A stretch of 64,000 nt of DNA from Streptomyces sp. AM 2-1-1. GTDB taxonomy: Bacteria; Actinomycetota; Actinomycetes; Streptomycetales; Streptomycetaceae. Within the stretch, counting starts at the first letter, position 1; every line of letters begins with the position of its first letter. Where the stretch lies: NCBI RefSeq assembly GCF_029167645.1, contig NZ_CP119147.1, positions 3,658,001 to 3,722,000 on the forward strand. The letters are read 5' to 3'. Shown here in pieces: positions 18,500 to 27,606 of this stretch. A program made the position numbers and the translations under genes. The notes under the pieces were generated by a model that had not been told where the DNA came from, ran no database searches, and worked only from the letters and a program-made list of their open reading frames with translations.

Positions 18500-20299
18500 C
18501 TACCGCTTGGGTGACGTCTCCGGGCCGCCCCGGAGACGGCGAAAGTGCCTCGGTCCGCGCGACCTCTCCGGTGTCACCACCAGCGCCCGGTCGTGGACGA
18601 TCGCGTCCAGCACGGTTTCGGCGACTCCCTCCGGCGTACGGAGACCCGGGCGGCCCGATGTCGAACGCGCCCCGGGCACAGCCCCGTCGGGCACCCCGGG
18701 GCCGGTCGCACCGTCCGCCCCGGCGCTCCGATCAGTATCCGTCCCGGTGCCGTCCGACTCCGGCCACACCGGGCTCACCGTGCTCACCGACACGGTGCGG
18801 CCCGCCAGTTCGGCCCGCAGGCCCCGGCTGAGCGACAGAACGGCGGCCCGCACCGCGTCGTACGGGGAGGCTCCGGCCGGCCGCGACGAGGGGAGGGCGC
18901 TGGGCACCACGTTGACGATGTGCCCGCCCTGTCCGCGCGCGGCCATCTGTCCGCCGAACACCCGGCAACCGTGGATGATCTCCCACAACCCCGTGTCGAG
19001 GAGCTTCCGCCACTCGTCGGCCGTCGTCTCCAGGAGGGAGGCGTTCGGCGTGGACGACCTCCAAGGGGCCGTCGCGAGGTTGACCAGGACGTCGACGGTG
19101 CCGTACTCCGCCGCGACCTTCGCACCGAGCTTCTCCACCGCCTGTTCGTCGCCGGGGTCGACGGACTCCGCCCAGGCGGCGGGCGCCCCGAGGCGGAGCG
19201 CGGTCTCCGCGGTACGGGCGGCGCCCGCCGCGTCCCGGTCCACGGCCACCACCCGCGCCCCGGCCTCGGCGAACGCGAGCGCCGTCGCCCGTCCGACCCC
19301 TCCGGCCGCCCCCGTCACCAGCACCAACTGGCCGCCGAAGCGGTCCGCGTGCCGGCCGGACCGCCCCGCGGCGGCCGGCGCGGGGGTGCCGGTCCCGGAC
19401 GGGGTCTCCAGCGCGGAGACGAACGCGGAGATCCAGGAGACCAGTTGGTCCGGCCGGGTGCGCGGTACCCAGTGCTGAGCGGGCAGCCGGCGGCGGAGCA
19501 GGTGCGGAACCCAGCGCTCCAGGCCGTCGGAGAGCGACTCCGACAGGAAGGCGTCACCGGTCGGCGTGATCAGCTGGACCGGTACGTGCGCGTACGCGTC
19601 GGGGCGGGGCCTGCGCAGCCGGGTGCGGACGTTGTCGCGGTAGAGCCAGGCGCCGTGCGCCGCGTCCCGGGGCAGCGAGGCGGTGGGGTAGTCGCCCGCC
19701 GGGACCTTCTCCAGCCGCTCCAGGATCTGCGGCCAGCGGCGTCCCAGTGGTCCGCGCCAGGCGAGTTCGGGCAGGACCGGGGTGTGCAGCAGGTACACGT
19801 ACCAGGACTTGGCGCCCTGGCCGGCGAGCTGGGCCGCCCGCCGGGGCGTGGGCCGGGTGAGCCGGTCGTGGATCCAGTGCCCGAAGTGGTCCAGCGAGGG
19901 ACCGGACATCGAGGTGAAGGAGGCGATCCTGCCCCTGGTCCGCTCGACCGTGGCGAACTCCCAGGACTGCACCGACCCCCAGTCGTGGCCCACCACGTGC
20001 ACGGGCCGGTCCGGACTGACCTCGTCCACCACGGCCAGGAAGTCATCGGTCAGCTTCTCCAGGGTGAAGCCGCCGCGGAGCGGCACCGGTGCGGTGGAAC
20101 GGCCGTGCCCGCGCACGTCGTAGAGCACCACGTGCCAGTGCTCGGCGAGCCCCGGTGCGACCCGTGACCACACTTCCTTGCTGTCCGGATATCCGTGCAC
20201 CAGCACCACGGTGGGCCGGTCCGGGTTCCCCAGCTCGGCCACGTGGAGCTCGATCCCACCCGTGCGTACCCAGCGCTCGCGCGCTCCTGGGAGTCGCAT
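18500..20299 (-). CDS. Alpha/beta-hydrolase-SDR fusion protein
   Basis: 599 residues. Residues 1-295 are an alpha/beta hydrolase of the epoxide-hydrolase type: oxyanion HGYP (35-38) and nucleophile elbow GHDWGS with Asp106. Residues 320-585 are a short-chain dehydrogenase: TGAAGGVGRATA NAD(P)-binding loop near 329-340. The SDR catalytic YxxxK reads Y480-DAV-R484, so the lysine is replaced by arginine, and the usual NNAG reads NLAT. The reductase half may therefore be altered or inactive. The hydrolase half looks intact, with GDAFLSES carrying a likely acid/His region later. GAGGTGG lies before the ATG. The natural substrate is unknown; oxidation or hydrolysis of a lipid-like epoxide or ester is plausible. 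Confidence 0.88.
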   Translation of the reverse strand: MRLPGARERWVRTGGIELHVAELGNPDRPTVVLVHGYPDSKEVWSRVAPGLAEHWHVVLYDVRGHGRSTAPVPLRGGFTLEKLTDDFLAVVDEVSPDRPVHVVGHDWGSVQSWEFATVERTRGRIASFTSMSGPSLDHFGHWIHDRLTRPTPRRAAQLAGQGAKSWYVYLLHTPVLPELAWRGPLGRRWPQILERLEKVPAGDYPTASLPRDAAHGAWLYRDNVRTRLRRPRPDAYAHVPVQLITPTGDAFLSESLSDGLERWVPHLLRRRLPAQHWVPRTRPDQLVSWISAFVSALETPSGTGTPAPAAAGRSGRHADRFGGQLVLVTGAAGGVGRATALAFAEAGARVVAVDRDAAGAARTAETALRLGAPAAWAESVDPGDEQAVEKLGAKVAAEYGTVDVLVNLATAPWRSSTPNASLLETTADEWRKLLDTGLWEIIHGCRVFGGQMAARGQGGHIVNVVPSALPSSRPAGASPYDAVRAAVLSLSRGLRAELAGRTVSVSTVSPVWPESDGTGTDTDRSAGADGATGPGVPDGAVPGARSTSGRPGLRTPEGVAETVLDAIVHDRALVVTPERSRGPRHFRRLRGGPETSPKR

Positions 20300-20562
20300 C
20301 CCGCCACCTCTCGTCGGTCCGGCGCCGCTGTCGCGACGCCCCTCTTCGCAGGCCCCCGGACCGCCCGGACGCCGCTTCGGGACAGCGCGTGGGCGCGCCG
20401 TACGCGCCGGTAACCGTGCCCCCGAAGCTTGTGGCCGCCGCGACCGGGGGGTCAAGAGGGGCCCCGGCCCAAAGCGGCCTACCGGGGCCGCACGGCCGCC
20501 GCGCACAACTGCCCGGCGGAGCAGGGAGAGCGACGCCCCGGCCCGGGTCACTCCTCCGCCCG

Positions 20563-20580
20563 ACTCCCCTACGGGGGAGT
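20563..20580. promoter_or_regulatory. Candidate operator upstream of the ABC cluster
   Basis: Perfect 7-bp inverted repeat ACTCCCC/GGGGAGT with a 4-base centre, 62 bases before the -10 box. Its position suits a regulator site; the regulator is not identified. Confidence 0.4.
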
Positions 20581-20641
20581 ACAACTCAAGTGTGACGCGG
20601 ATGCGACCGTCAGGTCTGACGACGCCCGGCGCCCGCACCAC

Positions 20642-20647
20642 TAGCGT
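20642..20647 (+). promoter_or_regulatory. -10 box, leaderless promoter of the ABC cluster
   Basis: TAGCGT, then seven bases, then the GTG start at 20655. No ribosome site is present. Confidence 0.6.
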
Positions 20648-20654
20648 CGTCCCC

Positions 20655-21797
20655 GTGACTGTGATCGCGATGCAAGCCCTGAGCAAGCGGTACCCCCGGG
20701 TGACCGCTCTTGACCGGCTCTCCTTGGACATCGGACCGGGTGTGACCGGTCTGGTGGGTGCCAACGGGGCCGGCAAGTCCACATTGATCAAGATCCTGCT
20801 GGGACTCTCGCCCGCGACCGAGGGATCGGCCTCGGTGCTCGGGCTGGACGTCGCCACGCACGGTGCCGCGATCCGGGAGCGGGTCGGGTACATGCCGGAG
20901 CACGACTGCCTGCCGCCGGACGTGTCGGCGACCGAGTTCGTGGTCCACATGGCGCGGATGTCGGGCCTGCCTCCGACGGCGGCCCGGGAGCGCACCGCCG
21001 ACACCCTGCGCCACGTCGGCCTCTACGAGGAGCGCTACCGTCCCATCGGGGGGTACTCGACGGGCATGAAGCAGCGGGTCAAGCTGGCTCAGGCCCTGGT
21101 CCACGACCCGCGGCTGGTCCTGCTCGACGAGCCGACCAACGGCCTCGACCCGGTCGGCCGCGACGAGATGCTCGGCCTCATCCGCCGGGTGCACACCGAC
21201 TTCGGCATCTCCGTCCTGGTCACCTCGCACCTCCTGGGCGAGCTGGAGCGCACCTGCGACCACGTCGTCGTCATCGACGGCGGCACCCTGCTCCGGTCCA
21301 GCTCCACCAGCGAGTTCACGCAGTCGACGACCACGCTCGCGGTCGAGGTCACCGACAGCGACGCCCACCCGGACGGCACCGACGCGCTGCGCCGGACGCT
21401 CGTCGCCGCCGGCGTGAAGCTGGTGGGCACCGACGGCGTCGACACCGGCGGCCTGCCCGGCGCCGGACACATCCTGCTCGTCGAGGCGGTGGGCGAGGAG
21501 ACGTACGACCTGGTGCGCGACAGTGTGGCCGGGCTGGGGCTCGGTCTCGTCCGCATGGAGCAGCGCCGGCACCACATCGCCGAGGTGTTCCGCGCGGGTG
21601 AGGGTGGTCAGCAGGTGCCGGCCCAGCTCGCCGCAGGCCCGTCGCCCGGCGTCCCGGCCCGGGCCCCGGCCCTCGGAGCCGTACAGGAGAATCCGCTGTC
21701 CGCAGCCGTACCGCAGGCTCCGGATGCCGGAGCCGTCCACCAGGCCCCGGCACCCGGAGCCGTCCAGCAGAAGGGGAGCGGTCCCGATGAGCACTGA
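20655..21797 (+). CDS. ABC transporter ATPase (1)
   Basis: 380 residues. Walker A GANGAGKST (about residues 36-44), Q loop, signature YSTGMKQRVKLAQAL, Walker B LVLLDEPTNGLDP and the H-loop TSHLLGELE. It belongs to the ABC-2 'multidrug/Nod' exporter class. The last 65 residues are an Ala/Pro/Gln-rich, semi-repetitive tail (PQAP, HQAP, GAVQ) beyond the normal domain. GTG 20655 is set by the leaderless promoter. Its last 11 bases overlap the next gene, so the four genes 20655-24358 form one operon of two ATPases and two permeases; the substrate is unknown. Confidence 0.92.
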   Translation: MTVIAMQALSKRYPRVTALDRLSLDIGPGVTGLVGANGAGKSTLIKILLGLSPATEGSASVLGLDVATHGAAIRERVGYMPEHDCLPPDVSATEFVVHMARMSGLPPTAARERTADTLRHVGLYEERYRPIGGYSTGMKQRVKLAQALVHDPRLVLLDEPTNGLDPVGRDEMLGLIRRVHTDFGISVLVTSHLLGELERTCDHVVVIDGGTLLRSSSTSEFTQSTTTLAVEVTDSDAHPDGTDALRRTLVAAGVKLVGTDGVDTGGLPGAGHILLVEAVGEETYDLVRDSVAGLGLGLVRMEQRRHHIAEVFRAGEGGQQVPAQLAAGPSPGVPARAPALGAVQENPLSAAVPQAPDAGAVHQAPAPGAVQQKGSGPDEH

Positions 21798-22701
21798 GAT
21801 CAGGGCCGGAGGCGCGCCGCGCGGCGACGCCTCCCGCATCCACGACATCGGCTACCGCTCGTACGAGGGCCCGCGGCTCGGGCGCGGTTACGCCCGCCGT
21901 TCGCTCTACGTCCAGTCCTTGAAGGGCGCGTTCGGCCTCGGGCGCTCGGCCCGGTCCAAGGTCCTGCCGATGCTGATGCTCGCGGTGATGTGCCTGGTCG
22001 CGGCGATCATCGTGGCGGTGTCGATGGCGGCGCCGGGTGCCACGAAGCTGGTCGTGAAGTACACGTCGTACGCGATCTACCTCCAGGCGGTCATCGCGCT
22101 GTTCGTCGCCTCGCAGGCCCCGCAGAGCGTCTCGCGGGACCTGCGGTTCCGGACGGTTCCGCTCTACTTCTCGCGGCCGATCGCGCACGTCGACTACGTC
22201 CTGGCGAAGCTGGCGGCGATGGCCTCCGCCCTCTTCGTCCTCACCGGGCTGCCGCTGGTCGTCCTCTACGTGGGCTCGCTGCTCGCGAAGTTCGACTTCG
22301 CCGACCAGACCGGCTGGTTCGCGCAGGGGCTGGTGTCGGTGGCGCTGCTCTCCGTGCTCTTCGCCGCGCTCGCGCTGGTGGTGGCCGCGCTGACCCCGCG
22401 GCGGGGCTTCGGCGTCGCGGCGGTGATCGCGGTGATGACCATCTCGTACGGGGCGGTCTCCACCGTCCAGGCCATCGCCTACTCGACCGGTTCCGACGGG
22501 GCCATCGCCTGGTTCGGGCTCTTCTCCCCGATCACGCTGGTCGACGGGGTGCAGACCGCGTTCCTCGGTGCCTCCTCCGCCTTCCCCGGTGGGGAAGGTC
22601 CGGGGGCGGCCATGGGCGTCGTCTATCTGATCGTTGTCCTCGCGCTCGTCACCGGCTCGTACGCCGCCCTGATGCGCCGTTACCGGAGGGTCGGGCTGTG
22701 A
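21787..22701 (+). CDS. ABC-2 type permease (1)
   Basis: 304 residues, about six membrane spans between residues 65 and 300. The conserved N-terminal IHDIGYRSYEGPRLGR motif is typical of the actinobacterial permeases that pair with this ATPase class. It overlaps the preceding ATPase by 11 bp and the next ATPase by 4 bp (GTGA), so translation is coupled. Confidence 0.9.
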   Translation: MSTEIRAGGAPRGDASRIHDIGYRSYEGPRLGRGYARRSLYVQSLKGAFGLGRSARSKVLPMLMLAVMCLVAAIIVAVSMAAPGATKLVVKYTSYAIYLQAVIALFVASQAPQSVSRDLRFRTVPLYFSRPIAHVDYVLAKLAAMASALFVLTGLPLVVLYVGSLLAKFDFADQTGWFAQGLVSVALLSVLFAALALVVAALTPRRGFGVAAVIAVMTISYGAVSTVQAIAYSTGSDGAIAWFGLFSPITLVDGVQTAFLGASSAFPGGEGPGAAMGVVYLIVVLALVTGSYAALMRRYRRVGL

Positions 22702-23609
22702 CCACCATCGAGATCGACCACGCTTCCCGCTGGTTCGGGAACGTCGTCGCCGTCAACGACGTGAGCATGACGATCGGCCCGGGCGTCACCGGGCTGCTCG
22801 GCCCCAACGGCGCGGGCAAGTCCACCCTGATCAACATGATGGCCGGATTCCTCGCTCCCTCCACCGGAACGGTGACGCTCGACCGCCGGCCGATCTGGCG
22901 CAACGAGTCGGTCTACCAGGAGATCGGCATCGTCCCCGAGCGGGAGGGCATGTACGACTTCCTGACCGGCCGCGAATTCGTCGTCGCCAACGCCGAACTG
23001 CACGGGCTGGGCGCGGCCCAGGCGGCGCGCGCGCTCGCCACGGTCGAGATGGAGTACGCCCAGGACCGCAAGATCCAGACGTACAGCAAGGGCATGCGCC
23101 AGCGCGTGAAGATGGCCTCGGCGCTGGTCCACGACCCGGCCGTGCTGCTGCTCGACGAACCGTTCAACGGCATGGACCCCCGGCAGCGGATGCAGCTGAT
23201 GGACCTGCTGCGGCGGATGGGCGAGCAGGGCCGCACGGTGCTCTTCTCCTCACACATCCTCGAAGAGGTCGAGCAGCTCGCCTCGCACATCGAGGTGATC
23301 GTGGCCGGACGGCACGCGGCCAGCGGCGACTTCCGCCGGATCCGCCGGCTGATGACGGACCGCCCGCACCGCTATCTCGTCCGCTCCAGCGACGACCGCG
23401 CGCTCGCGGCGGCCCTGATCGCCGACCCGTCGACGGCCGGCATCGAGGTCGACCACGGCGAGGGTGCGCTGCTGGTCCAGGCGGTCGACTTCGGCCGGTT
23501 CACCACGCTGCTGCCGCGGGTGGCGAAGGAGCGGGGCATCCGGCTGCTGGCCGTCTCGCCGTCCGACGAGTCCCTCGAATCGGTCTTCTCGTACCTCGTA
23601 TCGGCCTGA
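22698..23609 (+). CDS. ABC transporter ATPase (2)
   Basis: 303 residues. Walker A GPNGAGKST, signature YSKGMRQRVKMASALVHD, Walker B VLLLDEPFNGMDP, H-loop SSHILEEVEQ. Related to ATPase 1 but a distinct subfamily (FNGMDP instead of TNGLDP), so it is an older duplication. Presumably it pairs with the permease at 23639 or with both permeases as a heteromer. Confidence 0.92.
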   Translation: MTTIEIDHASRWFGNVVAVNDVSMTIGPGVTGLLGPNGAGKSTLINMMAGFLAPSTGTVTLDRRPIWRNESVYQEIGIVPEREGMYDFLTGREFVVANAELHGLGAAQAARALATVEMEYAQDRKIQTYSKGMRQRVKMASALVHDPAVLLLDEPFNGMDPRQRMQLMDLLRRMGEQGRTVLFSSHILEEVEQLASHIEVIVAGRHAASGDFRRIRRLMTDRPHRYLVRSSDDRALAAALIADPSTAGIEVDHGEGALLVQAVDFGRFTTLLPRVAKERGIRLLAVSPSDESLESVFSYLVSA

Positions 23610-23638
23610 GTAGTGGCCTGAAGGAGCTGTGAAGCGTC

Positions 23639-24358
23639 ATGTACGACCCCACGGTCGCCCGGCTCACCTACCGGGCCCTGCTCGGCCGGCGCCGGGCCGC
23701 CATCCTGTTCGTCCTGCCCGCCCTGCTGATCGCGATCTCGCTGGCGGTACGGCTGCTGGCGGGAGCCGACGACCAGATCACCTCCGACGTCCTGGGGGGC
23801 TTCGCCCTCGCCGCGATGGTCCCGCTGATCGGAGTCATCGCGGGCACCGGCGCCATCGGCCCCGAGATCGACGACGGTTCGATCGTCTACCTGCTGGCGA
23901 AGCCCGTGAAGCGCCCCACGATCATCTTCACCAAGCTGATCGTGGCGATCGCCGTCACGATGGTCTTCTCCGCGCTGCCCACGCTGATCGCGGGGTTCAT
24001 CCTCAACGGCAACGGCCAGCAGATCGCGGTCGCCTACACCGTCGGGGCGCTCGTCGCCTCGATCGCGTACAGCGCGCTCTTCCTGCTGCTCGGCACGGTC
24101 AGCCGCCACGCGGTCGTGCTCGGCCTGGTGTACGCGTTGGTGTGGGAGGCCCTCTTCGGCAGCCGGATGCCGGGGGCGCGCACGCTGAGCGTGCAGCAGT
24201 GGGCGCTCTCGGTCTCCGAGAGGATCGGTGCCGAGGGAGCGATCACCGCCGACGTCCACCTGCCCCTCGCCACGGTGCTGCTGGTCGGGGTCACCGTCGG
24301 CGCCACCTGGTACGCGGGCCAGAAGCTGCGCACCCTCAAGCTGGCCGGCGAGGAGTGA
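23639..24358 (+). CDS. ABC-2 type permease (2)
   Basis: 239 residues, six hydrophobic spans, starting MYDPTVARLTYRALLGRRR and containing the GPEIDDGSIVYLLAKPVKR region typical of ABC-2 permeases. 29 bp after the second ATPase with GGAGCTGTG near the start. Last gene of the operon; a very strong terminator follows. Confidence 0.9.
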   Translation: MYDPTVARLTYRALLGRRRAAILFVLPALLIAISLAVRLLAGADDQITSDVLGGFALAAMVPLIGVIAGTGAIGPEIDDGSIVYLLAKPVKRPTIIFTKLIVAIAVTMVFSALPTLIAGFILNGNGQQIAVAYTVGALVASIAYSALFLLLGTVSRHAVVLGLVYALVWEALFGSRMPGARTLSVQQWALSVSERIGAEGAITADVHLPLATVLLVGVTVGATWYAGQKLRTLKLAGEE

Positions 24359-24678
24359 GGCGCGGGGCCCGGCGCTGAGCCGGTTTTGCACCCCGGGGCA
24401 ACCCCCGCCCACCGGGCGGGGGTTGCCCCGCGTTCGTCGGCCCTTCTCCGCGGGGCCGGTGCGTGACGCGACGCCTACCGGGTCGTTGGTCCGCATGCGT
24501 GGAGGCAACTGGAATCCGTGACGACGAGCGTGCGTGAAGCAGGGGAATGCCGGCCCCGGGTGCGTGAGCCCCGGACGGAGCCGGCCATCGAGTGAGTGGC
24601 ACCCGTGAGCGGCCTCCGCCCCTGACGCCCGGGGTGAGGGCCGTCCTTCGCCGTTCCCCGCGTACGGAAGGCATGCCC
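24359..24678. other. Spacer after the ABC operon
   Basis: 320 bp. It holds the strong terminator and then ordinary GC-rich sequence leading to the gene at 24679. No other signal is recognised. Confidence 0.6.
24394..24430 (+). terminator. ABC operon terminator
   Basis: A perfect 17-bp stem (CGGGGCAACCCCCGCCC) with a 3-base loop, 36 bases after the permease stop. It is the most stable simple hairpin in the window. Confidence 0.92.
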
Positions 24679-25374
24679 ATGCCCACGGAAGTCGCCCTGC
24701 TGGAGTCCCGCGCTCTGCGCGTCGAGCAGATGGTGCGCGTTGACATCCTCGACAAGGTGAAGAGCCTTGTCATGCTCCCGGACGGAATTCACGTTCGCAC
24801 AGAGGACGTGGCACGTTACTTCGAAGTATCCACAGAGGCGTTGAAAAAGGTCACCCAGCGCCATCGGGACGAGATGGAGGAGAACGGCCTGGTTCTGCTG
24901 CGCGGCTCTGACCTGCGGTCCTTCCATAGGGACATGTTGTCCCTATGGAGCGGTGGAGAAGCCGAAAGTTATCCACAGGCAGCCACCCAGCTCACTCTGT
25001 ACACCCGTCGCACGGTGCTCAACGTGGCGATGCTTCTTCGCGAAAGCGACATCGCCCGGTGTGTGCGTACGTACCTGCTCGACGCCGAGGGGGACCTCCG
25101 GGAACGGTACGACGCGCTCCACTTCCGCGTCACCGGCATCGAGAGCTGCCTCGCCGGTGTGGGTTCGGCGCTCCAGGAGCTGGGGCCGGTGCTGCGCAGG
25201 ATGTCGGAGCGGTTCGACAGTCTGGACCGCAAGCTGGGGGCGACCCATGAGGTCGTCGGTGCGATGAGCGTCCGACTGGCCGACGTCGCGCACGACGTAC
25301 GGCGGGTCGACGCCCGGCTGGGCGACGTGGCGCACCGGCTGAGGGAACCGCACCCCGCACCGCGCGAGGAGTGA
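24679..25374 (+). CDS. Uncharacterised protein, likely DNA-binding, with coiled-coil tail
   Basis: 231 residues; I do not recognise the family with confidence. Residues 15-70 (VDILDKVKSLVMLPDGIHVRTEDVARYFEVSTEALKKV... in pieces) look like a helix-turn-helix that reads as 'enters stage only when a specificity helix binds', followed by a basic helical middle section. The C-terminal 90 residues form heptad-like helices (LRRMSERFDSLDRKLGATH and similar), i.e. a coiled coil. The coding sequence contains a perfect DnaA box (24969-24977), a one-mismatch box (24826-24834) and a 10-bp inverted repeat (24924-24948). Its base composition dips compared with its neighbours. The ATG at 24679 has GGAAGG at seven bases; the ATG at 24673 is too close to it. 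Confidence 0.7.
   Translation: MPTEVALLESRALRVEQMVRVDILDKVKSLVMLPDGIHVRTEDVARYFEVSTEALKKVTQRHRDEMEENGLVLLRGSDLRSFHRDMLSLWSGGEAESYPQAATQLTLYTRRTVLNVAMLLRESDIARCVRTYLLDAEGDLRERYDALHFRVTGIESCLAGVGSALQELGPVLRRMSERFDSLDRKLGATHEVVGAMSVRLADVAHDVRRVDARLGDVAHRLREPHPAPREE
24924..24948. repeat. Perfect 10-bp inverted repeat inside the coding region
   Basis: CCATAGGGAC-ATGTT-GTCCCTATGG, AT-rich for this genome. It could be an autoregulatory operator, an RNA hairpin or a footprint of a small insertion. Confidence 0.75.
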
Positions 25375-25409
25375 CCCCCGGGGTCCGTGCCCGCGGCCTC
25401 CGGTCGCGC

Positions 25410-25443
25410 GACTGCCCGCGGCCTCCGGGGGCCGCGGGCAGTC
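25410..25443. terminator. Bidirectional terminator
   Basis: A perfect 14-bp stem, GACTGCCCGCGGCC with its complement and a 6-base loop, between the convergent genes ending at 25374 and 25508. Confidence 0.88.
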
Positions 25444-25445
25444 GG

Positions 25446-25491
25446 TCGGTACGCCGTGCGGTACGGCTTCGGTACGTCGTGCGGTACGGCT
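25446..25491. repeat. 23-bp tandem duplication next to the terminator
   Basis: Units beginning TCGGTACG(C/T)CGTGCGG at 25446 and 25469 differ at one base. Intergenic, function unknown. Confidence 0.8.
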
Positions 25492-25507
25492 CTTGGGCCG
25501 CCGGGTG

Positions 25508-26320
25508 CTACCGCGTCCCGCCGGCGAGGAGTTCCTCCAGGACCACCGCGATGCCGTCGTCCTCGTTGGAGGCGGTGATCTCGTGGGCCACCGACTTGAG
25601 TTCCTCGTGCGCGTTGGCCATGGCGACGCCGTGCCGGGCCCAGCCGAACATCGGGATGTCGTTGGGCATGTCCCCGAAGGCGATCGTGTCCGCGGCCTTC
25701 ACGCCAAGCCGGCGCGCGGCGAGCGAGAGCCCCGTCGCCTTGCTCAGGCCGAGGGGGAGGATCTCGACGATCCCCGGGCCCGCCATCACGATGTTGACCA
25801 GGCTGCCCACCACCGCCCGCGCGGCGGCGGCCAGCTGGTCGTCGCCGAGCTCGGGGTGCTGGAGGTAGACCTTGTTGAGCGGCGCGGTCCACATCTCGTT
25901 CGGGTCGTCCACGTGGACCACCGGCAACGGGCCGTCGTGGGGCCGGTAGCCGGGGCCGACCAGCACCTCGCCGTCCAGCCCGTCGCGGCTCGCGGCGAGC
26001 AGCAGCGGACCGACCTCCGCCTCGATCTTGGACAGCGCGAGCCCGGCCAGCTGCCGGTCGAGCGTCAGCGAGGTGAGCAGCTTGTGCTCCCCGGCGTGGT
26101 AGACCTGCGCGCCCTGGCCGCAGACGGCGAGGCCGTCGTAGCCCAGGTCGTCCAGGATCTGCCGGGTCCAGGGCACGGCCCGGCCGGTGACGACGATGTG
26201 CGCGGCGCCCGACCGGGTGGCGGCGGCCAGCGCGTCGCGGGTCCGGTCGGAGACCGTGTCGTCGTGGCGGAGCAGCGTCCCGTCGAGATCGGTGGCGACG
26301 AGCTTGAAGGGAAAGGTCAC
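25508..26320 (-). CDS. Cof-type HAD phosphatase (2)
   Basis: 270 residues. [23 protein letters not shown] and [14 protein letters not shown] are HAD motifs I, II and IV; the cap matches Cof-type hydrolases. It is paralogous to the protein at 15139-15984. It starts with a GTG that overlaps the serS stop by four bases (GTGA), so it is translationally coupled behind serS. The pairing serS-HAD is an inference of shared regulation, not of function. Confidence 0.9.
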   Translation of the reverse strand: MTFPFKLVATDLDGTLLRHDDTVSDRTRDALAAATRSGAAHIVVTGRAVPWTRQILDDLGYDGLAVCGQGAQVYHAGEHKLLTSLTLDRQLAGLALSKIEAEVGPLLLAASRDGLDGEVLVGPGYRPHDGPLPVVHVDDPNEMWTAPLNKVYLQHPELGDDQLAAAARAVVGSLVNIVMAGPGIVEILPLGLSKATGLSLAARRLGVKAADTIAFGDMPNDIPMFGWARHGVAMANAHEELKSVAHEITASNEDDGIAVVLEELLAGGTR

Positions 26321-27594
26321 TTGGCGACCGGCTCCAGCACCTCACGCCCGCCGAGGTACGGACGGAGCACCTCGGGCACGCGCACGGAACCGTCCGCGAG
26401 CTGGTGGTTCTCCAGGATCGCCACGATCGTGCGAGGTACGGCGCAGAGCGTGCCGTTCAGCGTGGCCAGCGGCTGGACCTTCTTGCCCTCCCGCATGCGC
26501 ACCGACAGGCGGCGGGCCTGGAAGCTGTCGCAGTTGGAAGCGGAGGTCAGCTCGCGGTACTTGCCCTGGGTGGGGATCCACGCCTCGCAGTCGAACTTCC
26601 GGGAGGCCGAAGCCCCCAGGTCGCCGGTGGCCACGTCGATCACCTGGAAGGGAAGCTCCAGGCCGGTCAGCCACTGCTTCTCCCACTCCAGGAGCCGGCG
26701 GTGCTCCGCCTCGGCGTCGGCGGGGTCGACGTAGGAGAACATCTCGACCTTGTCGAACTGGTGGACGCGGAAGATGCCCCGGGTGTCCTTGCCGTACGTA
26801 CCCGCCTCGCGGCGGAAGCAGGGCGAGAAGCCGGCGTACCGCAGGGGCAGCTTGTCGGCCTCGATGATCTCGTCCATGTGGTACGCGGCGAGGGGGACCT
26901 CGGAGGTGCCCACCAGGTAGAAGTCGTCCTTCTCCAGGTGGTAGACGTTCTCGGCGGCCTGGCCGAGGAAGCCGGTTCCCTCCATGGCGCGCGGGCGGAC
27001 CAGCGCGGGGGTGAGCATGGGGACGAAACCGGCCTCGGTCGCCTGTGCGATGGCCGCGTTGACGAGGGCGAGCTCCAGCAGGGCGCCGACGCCCGTCAGG
27101 TAGTAGAAGCGAGAACCGGAGACCTTGGCGCCCCGCTCCATGTCGATCGCGCCCAGCGACTCACCGAGCTCCAGGTGGTCCTTGGGCTCGAAGCCCTCGG
27201 CCCCGAAGTCGCGGATGGTGCCGTGCGTCTCCAGGACGACGAAGTCCTCCTCGCCGCCGACCGGCACGTCCTCCTGGACGATGTTGCCGAGCTGCAGCAG
27301 GAGGCGCTTGGCCTCGGCGTCCGCCTCGTTCTGAGCGGCGTCGGCGGCACGCACGTCGGCCTTGAGCTGGTCGGCGCGGGACAGCAGCTCCGCCCGCTCC
27401 TCGGGCGTAGCCCTGGGGATCAGCTTGCCGAGCGACTTCTGCTCGGAGCGGAGTTCGTCGAAGCGGACGCCGGACGACCTGCGCAGCTCGTCGGCGGAGA
27501 GAAGGGCGTCGACGAGCGCGACGTCCTCTCCACGGGCGCGCTGGGAGGCGCGAACACGGTCGGGGTCCTCACGGAGCAGGCGAAGGTCAATCAC
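26317..27594 (-). CDS. serS: Seryl-tRNA synthetase
   Basis: 425 residues, full length. The N-terminal antiparallel coiled-coil arm (about residues 30-110) contacts the long variable arm of tRNA-Ser. The class II core follows: motif 2 region [27 protein letters not shown] and motif 3 with [21 protein letters not shown]. It charges serine onto tRNA-Ser, one of which is encoded at 47309-47398. GTG 27594 is preceded by a leaderless promoter. The HAD gene overlaps its end. Confidence 0.97.
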   Translation of the reverse strand: MIDLRLLREDPDRVRASQRARGEDVALVDALLSADELRRSSGVRFDELRSEQKSLGKLIPRATPEERAELLSRADQLKADVRAADAAQNEADAEAKRLLLQLGNIVQEDVPVGGEEDFVVLETHGTIRDFGAEGFEPKDHLELGESLGAIDMERGAKVSGSRFYYLTGVGALLELALVNAAIAQATEAGFVPMLTPALVRPRAMEGTGFLGQAAENVYHLEKDDFYLVGTSEVPLAAYHMDEIIEADKLPLRYAGFSPCFRREAGTYGKDTRGIFRVHQFDKVEMFSYVDPADAEAEHRRLLEWEKQWLTGLELPFQVIDVATGDLGASASRKFDCEAWIPTQGKYRELTSASNCDSFQARRLSVRMREGKKVQPLATLNGTLCAVPRTIVAILENHQLADGSVRVPEVLRPYLGGREVLEPVAK

Positions 27595-27600
27595 CCCACC

Positions 27601-27606
27601 AGGCTA
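27601..27606 (-). promoter_or_regulatory. -10 box, leaderless promoter of serS
   Basis: On the minus strand TAGCCT is followed by six bases and the GTG start. No ribosome site precedes it. Confidence 0.6.

Larger units (their letters stand above)
20300..20654. other. Divergent promoter region, SDR fusion / ABC cluster
   Basis: 355 bp without a gene. It holds an ACTCCCC-TACG-GGGGAGT inverted repeat (20563-20580) and the leaderless promoter of the ABC cluster. The rest is ordinary GC-rich spacer. Confidence 0.6.

Noticed and set aside
24394..24430. Riboswitch after the ABC operon
   Set aside because: The simple perfect hairpin after a stop codon fits a terminator and shows no riboswitch core.
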